The translations under genes were made by a program, and so were the position numbers. This document shows positions 8,518 to 18,787 of a DNA stretch of 64,000 bases, one piece after another. The notes below the pieces were generated by a model that was not told the origin of the DNA, did not search any database, and worked only from the letters and a program-made list of their open reading frames with translations. The stretch is taken from the NCBI GenBank assembly GCA_001792895.1, contig MARA01000078.1, forward strand, positions 1 to 64,000, read 5' to 3'. How positions within the stretch are numbered: the first letter of the stretch is position 1; the number at the start of each line of letters is the position of its first letter. The stretch is from Lentinus brumalis. Lineage: Eukaryota; Basidiomycota; Agaricomycetes; Polyporales; Polyporaceae.

Positions 8518-10522
8518 TCAGGAGTCCCCACCCCCAGGCGCACGGAACCGGAGGAGCTTCGCGACGAGGTCCTGTCCGGGGTCCGTCGCCGCGAGCCGCG
8601 AAAAGCTGATCTTGGGAGGCAGCTCCACCCCCTCCTCCTCCGACCGATACTTCCCGAAGGTCTCTCCGGTGAGCTCCTTCTCCCGCGTCATCCGAGCGAC
8701 GAGCTCGTGGGCCTTCCCCCAGATGTCGTACACCAGCCGGTTGGCCTCCAGCCGGTTCTCCGCGACCAGCCGGTCGAACGGCGAGAGTCCGGACAAGTCC
8801 CCCTGGTAGGGGACCGAGAAGGGAGCGGAGAACGAGACCCCCGCAGGCAAGGAGGTCCCCGCAGTCCCGGCAGGAGTCGTCGGAGGCGCAGTAGGAGCGG
8901 GCGCGTTCCAGGGAAGGACCTTGAAGACCGCCCAGCCCTTGTGCTTGTCGCGGAAGGCCGCGACCTCCGCGGGCTCGACGGTCGGAGCGAAGTCCGCAGG
9001 GATCGCAGTGGGCGCGATGGCGTCGGGCAGACCGAGAGCTCGCAGCCGCTCAGCGAGCGCGTCCTGGTCGACGACCCGGAAACGCGGCCGGTCCCGCTCG
9101 AAGATCGCGATGAACCGGACGGCCATGTAGCGAATGTCGGGGGTGCCGGGGATAGGGACCCAGCCCTCGCCGTTGAAGAGGGCGATGGTCTTGCGGTTCC
9201 CTATCGAACGCTAAGGGTCAGCCACCGCGGAAGGCAGAGAAGAGGACGGACTTACAGGACATCTCGCCGAAGACGTTGGAGCCGGCCCACCGGCACCCTT
9301 GCGCGTCCTTCTTGCACTTCTGGCAGAGGCCGACCTTCCCCGACGGGAGGCAGCGGCCCCCCTTCGAGCGACAGAGGTCGCACTAAGGTCCTACAAGTTA
9401 GCAAACGATCGCCACGGCAGGAACGAGCGGAGACTTACTGGTCCCTCGAAGGAGAGCAGCACTCCCTCCTCCGAGCCGCTCGTGGGGTCGGTCTTGGGCT
9501 TCTTCCTGCCGCTGCGCCGGCCGAGCCACTGGCGGGCTTGCGCTTCTTGCTGCCACTGGGCTGGGGTTCCTGCGTCGTGCTGGCGAGCTCGTCGTCCTCG
9601 CTGGAACCTTCGCGTCCTCATCGCCGCCGTCGTCCTGCGGAGGCTTCTGCCCCTGCGGCGTCTTCGGACCCGGCGGAGCCTTCGAACCCTGCGGAGTCTT
9701 CGGCCCTTGCGGAGCCTTGCGCCCTTGCGGGGTCTTGGGGCCTTGAGAAGTCGTGCGTGCGGGCGGCGGGCTAGGAAGCGGCGAGATCCTGAAGAGTTTC
9801 GCTACGACGTCCGGGGCGAACGGGAGGTACTTGTCCTTGTCCGTAAATTCGAGAGCGCGAGGCTCGGAGGGGTCCGCGTTCGCGAGCAAGTTCACTACAC
9901 GCCGGAGGTTAGCGCAAAAAGGGACGCCTCGGAGGCGTAGGAACGTACCGTAGTCCGAGACGGCGGTCTCCGCCTTCTGGTAGACCTCAAGCCGGCTCCG
10001 CGCCAGCTTCAGCTCGTGCTCCAAGTCCCGAGCCTCCGCGACGTCCGCGGGAGTGTTCCGCCGACCGGGTTTGACGCGGCGCGACACTTCCTGGAAGCGG
10101 GCCTCGGCGTTCTTGATGCCTTCCTGGTGGAGTTGGACTTGCGCGCGGAGGAAGTCCGCGTCCCGGGCCAGGACCGCCTGGCTGCACTTGCGGAAGAACT
10201 CCCGCTGGAGCTCCGGGGGGCGTGCTCGCTGAACGTCCCCCAAAACGCGGGAAAGCGGGACCGGTATTCCCCGCTGGGTTCGGAAGGCGCGGCCTCCTAG
10301 AGGATTCAGTCGACCGCCCGGTTGGCCCCCGATGGCTCCGACAAACAGGGCGAAACTCACCAGGTAGCGGAGGAAGTGCTCCGCGGCCTCCCCGTAGTAT
10401 CGGCCCGAGTAGGGGTGCAGCTCGTCCAGGACGAAGCCCTCGACGAAGGAGGCGAAGTTCGAGGCGTTGGTGAAGTCCTCGGGGTCGCTGAGGTCGACGT
10501 TAGGAGAGAGAGGGGCTGCCAT
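8518..10522 (-). CDS. Antisense gene 2 of Gypsy-1: coiled-coil, GxKxPQ repeats, Zn2Cys6-like cluster
   Basis: A four-exon gene opposite to gag-pol. Proposed exons on the minus strand: 10522-9949, 9894-9439, 9382-9256, 9200-8518. The introns (54, 56 and 55 nt) have GTACGT or GTAAGT donors, AG acceptors, and CTAAC branch sites in the first two. The ATG at 10522 gives MAAPLSPNVDLSDPEDF. Residues ~100-190 are rich in charged heptads (coiled-coil-like); then six hexapeptide repeats (GPKTPQ, GRKAPQ and variants) lie at about 9638-9750. Splicing of exons 2 and 3 creates CDLCRSKGGRC, 8 residues, CQKCKKDAQGC, which fits the fungal Zn2Cys6 spacing C-X2-C-X6-C-X8-C-X2-C-X6-C. The last exon gives a 220-residue domain unknown to me. 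Exon 2 needs two frame changes near 9480-9620, so this copy is broken there or mis-assembled. A nuclear DNA-binding role is inferred from the cysteine cluster only. Confidence 0.75.
9638..9750 (-). repeat. 18-bp tandem repeat encoding G-x-K-x-P-Q units
   Basis: Six 18-base units in the coding region of antisense gene 2 encode Gly-x-Lys-x-Pro-Gln hexapeptides. The units differ by a few bases each but keep the frame, as expected for a selected protein repeat or a recent expansion. Confidence 0.75.
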
Positions 10523-10561
10523 GTTGAAGCGTCGAGGAGGGAGGAAGCGGTCAAGGAGCAC

Positions 10562-10835
10562 GAGCGACCGAACGCGCCCGACGGCAGGTCTTTAAGGGAG
10601 CCTCGGAGGCAAAAAATTTCGCGTCCTCAATCACGAACGAAGGTCAAACAATCAGGAAGCACCGGGCTTCGCGACGTCACCGCGCCTTCGCCGTCAACGG
10701 AGTTCATCCGCTGTCATGCCGAAACGAGTAACTTTATTTCCGCTTTAGGACTATTCTACGGGCGCTCCGTCGACGCAGCGCGCCCTCCGCGCTATCCGCA
10801 CGCCCTCCTGAGGAGTTCCCCGTCTCCGATCCTTC
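10562..10835. other. Spacer between the two antisense genes
   Basis: About 270 bases between the end of antisense gene 1 (10836) and the ATG of antisense gene 2 (10522). It should hold the terminator of the first and promoter of the second. Near 10600 there is the palindrome GCCTCGGAGGC. No clear TATA box is seen. Confidence 0.4.
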
Positions 10836-11559
10836 CTAGGCGTCCGAGCCCTCGATGATGTCTTCCCCCGCGTCGACGTCGTACACCACTCGCACCGGCG
10901 AGTCCGCTCCTAGCAGAACAAGGTCAGACCGTGCGGCACGCGTAGGAAGGGAGCGCTTACGAGCAACTGCGCGAGTTTCGCTTCGGAGCCGGCCGTCCTC
11001 GAGTGCGATGCGCTCGCGGCGGAGCTCTTCCTGTCGCTCCGCGAGTCGACGGATCTCCGCAGTAACACGGAAGGCCAGGGCCAGGTCCGGCCGTCGGGAA
11101 CGATTCAGCACTAGGAGGCACTCTCGGGCGACCTGAAGCTCGCGAGAGACGTCCAGTTCCTCGGCAGACACCGCGGCCAAGCGCAACGCCCGGCGGGAGC
11201 TGTCTATCCGGCCCAGGAAGTCTCGCACGGCAGCGTTCCGGAGGTCAGCCTCGATAGGCCACTCCGATAAGGTCGTCCGAGTACGCTCGCATAGCTCGAG
11301 TACCTGTCCGGGGGTGCATCCGAGGATCATCAGCCCGTCCTGGGCGGAAATCAGCACCGAAGGCACTCCGGAGAGGATAGGGACGTACCAGGAGATCAGC
11401 TATCGTCGACATGTCGCGTCGCAGCTCAACCTCGTCGTCGCCGAAATTTCCAGACTCAAGGTCCGCTTCGAGGAGAGACACCGCACCATCGGCGTACCGA
11501 AGAGCGTCCTCCCTCACGGTGATCCGGAGCTCGGGCCAAGTCGCAGGTCCGTTCGGCAT
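10836..11559 (-). CDS. Antisense gene 1 of Gypsy-1: two-exon coiled-coil protein
   Basis: Minus-strand gene with exons 11559-11389 and 11339-10836 and a 49-nt intron (GTACGT donor, CTGAT-like branch, CCCAG acceptor). Splicing is in phase 0 and gives an uninterrupted 224-residue protein. It starts MPNGPATWPELRITVRED; the centre (about residues 100-190) is a Leu/Arg/Glu-rich helix such as AEIRRLAERQEELRRERIAL, predicted coiled-coil; the end is acidic (DVDAGEDIIEGSDA). I do not recognise the family. A TATTTAAA element lies on the minus strand about 45 bases upstream. Unlike the sense gag-pol, it is fully intact, suggesting either selection or luck in the assembly. Confidence 0.75.
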
Positions 11560-11600
11560 GGCGTTCGGTACTACAGGACAGTGCTGGATGGTACGGCGAC

Positions 11601-11608
11601 TTTAAATA
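11601..11608 (-). promoter_or_regulatory. TATA-like box of antisense gene 1
   Basis: The minus strand reads TATTTAAA about 42-50 bases before the ATG at 11559, a sensible place for a core promoter. It lies inside the element, just inside the 3' LTR, so this promoter is independent of the LTR. Confidence 0.45.
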
Positions 11609-11667
11609 CTCGCAGGGGCCAGCCTATCGATGGTGTCGTTCCCCCCTCATCCCGCCCGCCAATCGGA

Positions 11668-11704
11668 TGGACCGAGGACGGTCCAGATTTCAGTGGGGAG
11701 GGGA
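11668..11704 (+). promoter_or_regulatory. Hairpin plus polypurine tract before 3' LTR (copy 2)
   Basis: A stem TGGACCG, loop AGGA, stem CGGTCCA (11668-11685) precedes ATTTCAGTGGGGAGGGGA, whose polypurine part (11692-11704) abuts the 3' LTR at 11705. This primes plus-strand DNA synthesis in LTR elements. Loop and polypurine tract equal those of the internal copy, while the stem bases differ in a compensated way. Confidence 0.8.
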
Positions 11705-12760
11705 TGATAGGTATCGGACACGTCTATGCACGGAATTTGCGCCCTTCCGGAGGTTCCACAGGAGCGAGCCCAGTACTCCCGACCGTCCTACGTCGGCCAG
11801 TATGCTCGCCACAGCCCCATACTCCTTCCCTATCGCTCCGTCACCCCTCCTACCGTCCGAACCCTCGCACAGGTCGGACAACGCGGTCTGCAGCCCGTCC
11901 GCACCGAGCGGCGGCCTGTCAGACGGTTCACGTCCCCGATGAGACATCTAGCCGCAATTCCGGGGTCTCGTACGCAGCCTCGGTCACGGACGCATGGTCG
12001 GAGGGGTTCTGGAGCGTCCTTCACGCCAGTTGATTGGCCGATGTGGTTATCGCCGGAGTTGGAGCTCCGCGCCACCATCTTGGGTAAACGTCGGTCGCCA
12101 GCGCCTCGAACCGGTTGGGGCTCGGCGCGCGCGCTGGTTGGTTAGCTGTGGTTAAAGGCTGACAGCAGGTCCGTGCGCAAGGAGCTCCGCCCGCCCCTAT
12201 TGGCTCAGGACCGTTTGCGAGGGCTTTCCGAGGCTTGCGTGCTGTCGTTAGGGTAGCTTTGCTTTTGTACCTTCGGTAGCACGGTGTGCAATTCAGATTC
12301 CGTTCTCCCCACAGTTCAGCTCTAAGTCTACCGCCGCCGCTCCGTGCTCCACCGTCGAAAGTACCGCCGTCACCGTCAAGAAGTCCTACCGTCGTCGAAT
12401 CGATAAGTTCGAACCCGTTCCATCCGCTACTATCTCCGTGGTCTCCTCTCCGTGTCCTACGTGGTTCGCACCTGTCGCGTCCGTGCGTCGGAAGTCTCCT
12501 CGCCGTCCGGGCAGGCACCGTTGAGTCCTCCCTACCGTCCCGTCTCCGTGCAGTTCCCTCCATTCATCTCCGTGGTTTCCGCGCCTCTTTCCGGACGCTC
12601 CTGTCCTCCGGGGTCGTTCGTAGTTCTCCTGGACATAGGTCTCCGATCAGTTAGGATTGGTTAGGAGCCTCTTCCCTCCTCGCATATAAAATACGTGCAT
12701 ACAGCACTTGGCTGGAGATTTGTGTGGTGTTATCCGCTCATTTCGCCCCTTGGCGTATCA
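11705..12760 (+). repeat. Gypsy-1 3' LTR
   Basis: A 1056-base direct repeat of the 5' LTR, beginning TGATAG and ending ATCA. TATAAA lies at 12685-12690. Several long frames cross both LTRs but are shared only because the LTRs are duplicated; no gene is indicated inside. Confidence 0.95.
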
Positions 12761-13189
12761 CCGGCGTTAAGAGATGCCGGGGGCGGCGCGCTGTCGCGCG
12801 CCCTATTTGTGGCTAATTTTGGTCGAATTTTCGCCCAATGTCACGGTCACCGGCCGGTTGGTCGAATATGTTCGACAAAATCGGCCTGTCACGGGTCACA
12901 GGGCTGGTCGAACAATTCGAAATGGTACAGTACTTGCTGGGTTGACGATACGACACTGGCCGACGATACGGCGAAACTATGAGAAGACTCTGTGACTCAA
13001 CTGGACCTTGGACTTGGAGCGACTCCGGCTCGAAACTGGTGAAAACATCGAAGAGCATTGAAATGACCGCAAACGAGAGCTCGTGACGGAGAGGGGGAAA
13101 GGTTCTCTTGATTTGGAGGGTAGATGGTGGGGGGAAGGGAAGGGGGCCTCTAACTAGATGCTGTACATGCTGTTCGACAATATGGTACG
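12761..13189. other. Right flank of Gypsy-1, no gene
   Basis: Begins CCGGC directly after the LTR (the expected target duplication, whose partner is off-window). A GC hairpin (GGCGCGC, TGTC, GCGCGCC) lies at 12785-12803. The rest is rich in CGA-type triplets and no coding is seen. Confidence 0.4.
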
Positions 13190-13895
13190 ATGAAGCACGC
13201 GATTCGGCCTATGACTAAGCGATGAACAACCAATCAGAGCCGAACACGAGGCTAATTGCGTGATGCGACAATGACGGCACCAACAACGCCGAACAGGCGC
13301 TAGGCACACGGACCATGTCGAACGATTGCAACATAATGACGCGATCAACGAATCACACCAATTGACACGAAGCGAACGGGACGAAATGAACTAAGGCAAG
13401 GTCGAACCAAACTGTATAGCAAAGGGGAAGGGACGAAGACTCAGAGGCTCAAAGGCTCGAATAGACGAAGGGTCGCAGGGTCTAAGGGAGATAAAGTTGC
13501 AGGAATACAATGAATGCCAGCCGACGAATCGGCGAACCGACAAGCCAACAAACCGATGAACTGACAAATTGACGAACAGATGAATTGCTGGCCATGGGAG
13601 TGAAGACGAAGGCTGGTTGACGACTGTCGAACGCAAGGGACTATGGTTCGACATCGTTCGAGAGATGAGGTGGGAGGTGATGGTTGAGCAAGGACGAATG
13701 ATGACTACCAAGGCCGACTGGGGACGGTATAGGCTGACGATAGCTCACAGGTTGGCCGATGAGGCCGAAGGAGTGCAGGAGAAGGGCAGGAGGACGGCGA
13801 AATGGACGATAGTGAGGATAGGGAGTCGATAGAAGGTGCGAAGAGGTCGCAAAATCGGGGCACAGACCAGTATGATGCACATCACCGTGTCTGTT
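13190..13895 (+). repeat. Dispersed repeat A, copy 1
   Basis: Shares ordered blocks with 16965-17690, for example the closing block AGAGGTCGCAAAATC followed by AGTATGATGCACATCAC in both. This copy is CpG-rich; the other has many of the same CpGs as TpG or CpA. No coding frame is convincing. It may be an old LTR or leader region. Confidence 0.55.
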
Positions 13896-15689
13896 GGATA
13901 ACTCTTTGGCTTGAAGTTGTTGAACCATGATTACATCAGCAAAATGCAAAAATTCGAAACTCTGAGAACTTAGAGAAGTCTTATATTCAAACCCAGAATT
14001 TACAAAGCTCACCAGACTTCAAAGTGACCCTCCAATCAGGTCAAAAGTCATATTGCATACATCACTAAATCGTGCGTGGGTCTGACAGTATGCTACCATA
14101 CGTATATACCACTATCATACCTGTATCATACGTTCTGAGTACACCATGCATATATCACTCAATATGCAATGATCGTACATCGGGGACGTTCGATAGCACA
14201 TGGTCATACTGACCCTAGCATGCTATCATACAGGTGCGACGTCCGATAGCACATCCGTCCAAATGCTGAAGATCATGTCGCTCACGCCCTCAAGGCCTCA
14301 TCATTCGAGCATTGTGCAACTTGTTATACATCCTACTGAGCTACTACATGAGAGGATCCTGAACCTGACATAAGGCACACAGCCGGAACGGGTAAGGTTC
14401 GCGCAAGCCGCGGGGAAATGGAGGACATGCGAGGGAATAGCATCGGAGGAGCAGATGAAAAACACAACGGAGGCTGGTGCAGACGCAGATGGGCAACTTG
14501 AATACTGGGGTATAGGAGATGCAGACAGACAGACATAAGACTCACCATGATGCACAAGCATACGGGAGAAGAACATGTGATCTTGGGGTCGATATATGCG
14601 CATATAGTCATGAACAACGGGACTTACGCATCTGGTTTGGAACCCTGACTACTTACTGAGCCTCGATTGTATTCCAGCCTATAAGATAAAGTAGGTTACT
14701 CATCAGCGAAGCAAATTTATGCGCACATTTTGGGTACCGGTGAAGATACACGTACGGTCTAGCGCCCTTCGTAGTCGTCATGGAGGGACCGTAGCGTCCG
14801 AGTCCAGCGAGACGAGTCCAATTCGAGGTCAAGGCATGGTGTATGAGCGCAGCAGAGAGCATGGCAGCAGAGCCAGCAAACCAACAAGTAGGAAGGCACG
14901 ATGGTGCAGGACAGCCCTGAAGGTGATAGTGGTGGTAAGAGGACAAGGAGCGAGGGCGAGTGGTGACAGCGCGAACGCGGTTTATGTACGTAGTGCGCAG
15001 CCCAGAGATGCGACACGTGATGTCATCCGCTGGTGCCGCATCCCAAGTCTTTGACCTTTCCCTCCCCATTCAGGAGCATCCTGCGTCTCCTCGCGCGCCC
15101 TCTCTTGTTACGCAACATAATTGGCATTTCCGAAAAGACGATGCCGACCCGGGCTCTAGTGAAGACGAGCATGACATGCAATGAGGCAGTGACCCAATGA
15201 TATCGTGCTGGCAACCTGGCTCACTCCTGACTTGTCAGGTCTACATTGCACTAGCATTCATGTATCGGCACGCTATGTGCTATCGAACAGTTGTCGTACG
15301 TCGTAGCACCAGAAATTGGGTGATCGTACTTGGCGCTTGCAGACCGTGTACGATCATGCACTGCCATACAGCTCAGGCGTGCTATCACTGGCTATCGTCC
15401 TCCACATCCCACGACAGCCCGCTCTCGGACTAACCCCAATTTTGCGATGTATGGTTCGGGAGGGGGCTCTAAAGTCTGAGTTATCTGACCTCTGAGGACA
15501 TCTGTGGAAGAACTCTCAGATGCCTCAGAGTTTTTGCATTTTGCTGATGACTGTGTGCAGCTGTTCCTCCTCAGCATTGGCTGTTCTCCAACAACACCAA
15601 GCCTGTTTGTGTCCTTAAAGTGTGGATTTACCACCTGCTTCAGTAATATGCACTGCACATACACTGTGTTTTACACCTAATACTTACTG
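13896..15689. other. Gene-poor stretch with candidate inverted segments
   Basis: No convincing gene. Segments around 14160-14250 and 15260-15400 are related in inverted orientation (for example TTCGATAGCACAT at 14189 and ATGTGCTATCGAA at 15286), which suggests a degraded terminal-inverted-repeat element about 1.2 kb long. Confidence 0.3.
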
Positions 15690-15691
15690 TA

Positions 15692-15941
15692 GAGATTCAA
15701 CCATAGTGGCACATCACACGTCATAGGCCAGTCAATGCACCACTATTTGGCCTGTTGGTCACAGGTCACAAGGGGTCCCACTGCTAGCAGCAGGCCAAAG
15801 TAGGGTGATTTCAGGCATTCAGATGTCCAAATCCAGAATTGTTTGCCACCTACAACAGCAGTGTCACAGGTCACAAACCCCCCCACTGCTATGTTGGACC
15901 CTACAGGTCTGTGTCATACCCCGGACCCCTGGTTGAATCTC
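15692..15941. mobile_element. MITE-like element with TA target duplication
   Basis: A 250-base element with perfect 12-base terminal inverted repeats GAGATTCAACCA / TGGTTGAATCTC, flanked on each side by TA (15690-15691 and 15942-15943). This matches Tc1/mariner-type non-autonomous elements. No coding capacity. Confidence 0.65.
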
Positions 15942-15943
15942 TA

Positions 15944-16964
15944 TAGTTGAACAGACTAACTCACATATTACATCTGCCCATTGACATGTTGGCTGCAGAT
16001 GAAGGTTTGTATCAGCAAACAGTAGACATTAATCCGAGTGGCCCAATACTCCGCAGGAGCAAGCACACTATTGTTGATGTACTGCTACAGTTTAGTAGGT
16101 TCTAATACTTGAAAAAACAGCTAACCAAGTCAGAGTTGGATGTTCATTGTGGCACACTCCTACATGACTGCAATAAGAGCAAGACAGGCATAATGCATGC
16201 AGCACTGCATCAGCGGATGCACACACTGACAAAATTTATGACAGTTCAGACATTATAGGTGAAGTTGCCACTTGACGGGCGAGGACTTATACTGAGTCAA
16301 CTCATGGACCTTATGGATTTCATGGCTACAAGCACCCATATGGATGAAGTGGTTAGTAGATCGTGTTGCAATATGTACTCCAGACAAGATCAGATTTCCC
16401 AGAATATAGAGCAGCTTGGAAAAGGGAGCTTGGAGTGAAGCTTTCAAGGCCAAGGAGGTGGGTGAAGAGGGAGGAAAGGTGTGGGAAGTTGTTACATCCC
16501 ATGCCCATAAGACACTAACTCCAGTCTAAACCTGCTCCAGACTCCGCAACTCCGGTCCGTCTAACATGTGTTACTATTGTCGATCACTTCACCCCTTACC
16601 GCTTTCTTACCTAACCTGGACTCCAGTCTTATCTGTATCTGTTCTGTATCCGACTCCACTTGTATCCCTCCTCGATTGCATCCACCTGTTAATTCAATCT
16701 TACTATACTTTGTATTGGCTGATCATCTACTTCTGCTTGACTTCGGTTCTTGACCTCCTTTACTTATGTCTCGGCTACTCCTCTCCGGACTTTTGGACTT
16801 TACTATATTGTAGCCAGACTTAGACCTCACTTCTGAACTGGTTGACAATACAACAAAGTTCAAAGCTGACAATATAACTCAACTTTGAACTTGCTGCTGG
16901 GTGTGATGCACAACTGACTTGTACATAGAGGAGCTTTGAACTCAAACAACTAAGCATGCTATTC
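15944..16964. other. AT-rich intergenic stretch
   Basis: No gene recognised. A pyrimidine-rich segment at 16500-16850 resembles an old LTR or promoter region but no partner copy is visible in the window. Confidence 0.4.
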
Positions 16965-17690
16965 GAAGTATGACTAGCACACGGACCATATCACGCAATC
17001 ATCACGAACTAATGACATGATCTACGAACCAAAGGGCTTTGAATGTAACAACAAAAACTAATAAAGCCAAAGGAATAGAGTCTCAGAATATAACCAAAGT
17101 TGAATGAAAAAGGGGCTTGAACAGCGAAAGGTTGAACTATGAATAGACATAGAGATGAATGATGAAGGGTCGAAGAGTTGCAGGGTAATAAGGCAATGCT
17201 AAATGAACTGAAGATAAATCATAATAGAAAAATGATAAACGAACTGAAGACAAAGAGCATAGTCAAAGCAATGATGAAGACTAAGTCCGTTCAATGATCA
17301 TTGAAATCATAGTGAACCCACTCTGAAGCAGTTTGAGCGATGAGATGAGAAGGGATGATACTGTGTTGAACCACATTGATGTAGGATGCTTGAGGTTGAT
17401 TGAGGTTGCTCAGTGTTGATACAGTAGAGGTCACTTGGTCTGACTTGCTAGAGTCTGACGAGGTTTGATACGACTTGCTAGGGCTCAACAAGGTTTGGTA
17501 CAACTTGATTCTGGTCAACAATAGCTTGGAAGGGTGTCAAAGAGATAGAGAGAAGAGGGATTGAGATAGGAGAAAAGTGAAGACAAAGCTAGTGGCAATC
17601 AAAGTTGGATGAAAGTTGTTTGAAGGTCCAAAGAGGTCGCAAAATCAGGTTGTAGACAAGTATGATGCACATCACTGGCCTGCCCTTGTA
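16965..17690 (+). repeat. Dispersed repeat A, copy 2 (CpG-depleted)
   Basis: Colinear, diverged copy of 13190-13895. Several blocks differ from copy 1 mainly by C-to-T and G-to-A changes, as expected from decay of methylated CpG or a RIP-like process. Confidence 0.55.
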
Positions 17691-17739
17691 TGCCTGGCCT
17701 GCCCTTATGGACACCACTGGGTTCTATGGCTGTGGGGTA

Positions 17740-18404
17740 GCCGTGCTCAGGGCAGCTATGGAACCAACAACAATGACATCAAGTGCAAGTTGATTGAGCA
17801 CTAGGGAGAGGGCGGAGAGGATCACCATGCCTTTCTCCAAGGACAGTAGGCCACATCTATCTTTTCATGTTACATGCCATCCACATCAAGTGTCTCTGGC
17901 ACAATGTGCACAAAGACTGCCTCAAGATGTTCCACCAGATCTTTATGCACCTCAAGTAGGCATGCCTAGACATGAATGAGGAGGTCCATGGTGTCTGCCT
18001 CTTCCTTGTCTTTCACTCACACATTCAGGCCACCCTCAACTATACCCAAGACACATTGAATTACCATAAGCTGCACACCAAGCAAATTGCACCCTCCCTC
18101 ACCCTCTATGAGTTCAGTTACAAGACTGCAATCAATCAAGGATACTGGACTGGCAATCCAGGTGATCCAGTTGAGGAGGTCAATACCAACCCAGCATATA
18201 GTGTGGACCAGCGCACATCTGTGCCTCTGGCAGCAGAGATAAATGAGGAGCCAACGCAGGCAGGGGCCAAGCCAGGTGGGCGGACACTCAGCAACAAAGG
18301 GACACAGGGATTCTCTTGGAATAGTGACAATGAGCTGGATAGAGAGCAAGACACATGGCAAGGATTTGACTTCAAGTGCGAGGACAGAAACTGGGGACCC
18401 AATG
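17740..18404 (+). pseudogene. Integrase-core-like ORF relic, 5' part
   Basis: One frame reads through 17850-18404 with a single stop near 17957: HIKCLWHNVHKDCLKMFHQI, then VHGVCLFLVFHSHIQATLNY, then LYEFSYKTAINQGYWTGNPG. The order fits the C-terminal part of a large basidiomycete family annotated as integrase core domain, in which the HIKCLW block is normally Arg-Ile-Glu-Arg-Leu-Trp with the catalytic Glu; this is from memory. The reading continues across the copia-type array insertion at 21109-21220 (VYIEAVSLYYSRLE), so the array landed inside this old ORF. Confidence 0.45.
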
Positions 18405-18605
18405 TGTTGAAAGTGGTAACCCCAGGACCGGTCGCACGGAGGCGCGGTCCGCCGGACTCCGGTTCTGTACAGCTCGGACAAGGCCGAGAACCTTATTTCG
18501 GTAGCGTCTACTCAATGTACTCGTATGTAGTGCGAATCTCCAAGTTGTTGTATCCCGCTCGCCTCGCTTGTCGTCGCCCCCGCTCGCGCTCGCCTGTTTT
18601 CAACA
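18405..18605 (+). repeat. TR-GAG LTR 1
   Basis: 201 bases, identical to LTR 2. Followed at once by the primer-binding site. No TATA box is seen in this short LTR. Confidence 0.93.
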
Positions 18606-18619
18606 GGTTATGAGCCCTG
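18606..18619 (+). other. Primer-binding site for initiator tRNA-Met internal fragment
   Basis: GGTTATGAGCCCTG directly follows the LTR. Its complement CAGGGCUCAUAACC is the anticodon stem-loop of eukaryotic initiator tRNA-Met (anticodon CAU). This is the half-tRNA priming known from copia and Ty5, not the 3' CCA end. The same site follows LTR 2 at 19857-19870. Confidence 0.85.
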
Positions 18620-18787
18620 CATAACGCTCGCTCTGTCTCGTTCGCCACTCGCACTCAACCGCTCGCAAACGGTCGGAAGCCTCCCGAGCCACCGCAGTCC
18701 GACTACGCGCTACTCGACATCTAGCTGCCTGTCCCTACCCGTCCCCCATTCCTCCTTCACCCGTCTATCTGTCCCCCTTCCTCCAAC

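Larger units (their letters stand above)
1..12760 (+). mobile_element. Gypsy-1: Ty3/Gypsy LTR retrotransposon with antisense gene cassette
   Basis: This is a full-length LTR retrotransposon whose first 8 bases lie outside the window. The direct repeats at 1-1037 and 11705-12760 are the LTRs; the right one starts TGATAG and ends ATCA. A primer-binding-site candidate follows the left LTR and a polypurine tract precedes the right one. The sense order is Gag, protease, reverse transcriptase, RNase H, integrase, which is the Ty3/Gypsy order. About 3.6 kb between the end of integrase and the 3' LTR is coded on the opposite strand by two intron-containing genes. The sense reading frame changes several times, so this copy as written cannot make full Pol. 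GC content and CpG density are high compared with the flanks, suggesting a fairly young insertion. The target duplication cannot be checked because the left flank is missing. Confidence 0.95.

Noticed and set aside
8707..9940. Long plus-strand frames (355 and 213 codons) opposite antisense gene 2
   Set aside because: Arg/Pro/Ser-rich shadows of the GC-rich minus-strand coding sequence; the minus strand has splice signals and motifs.
8518..11559. Antisense genes as a retroviral envelope
   Set aside because: No signal peptide or membrane segment, wrong strand, and one carries a Zn2Cys6-like cluster.
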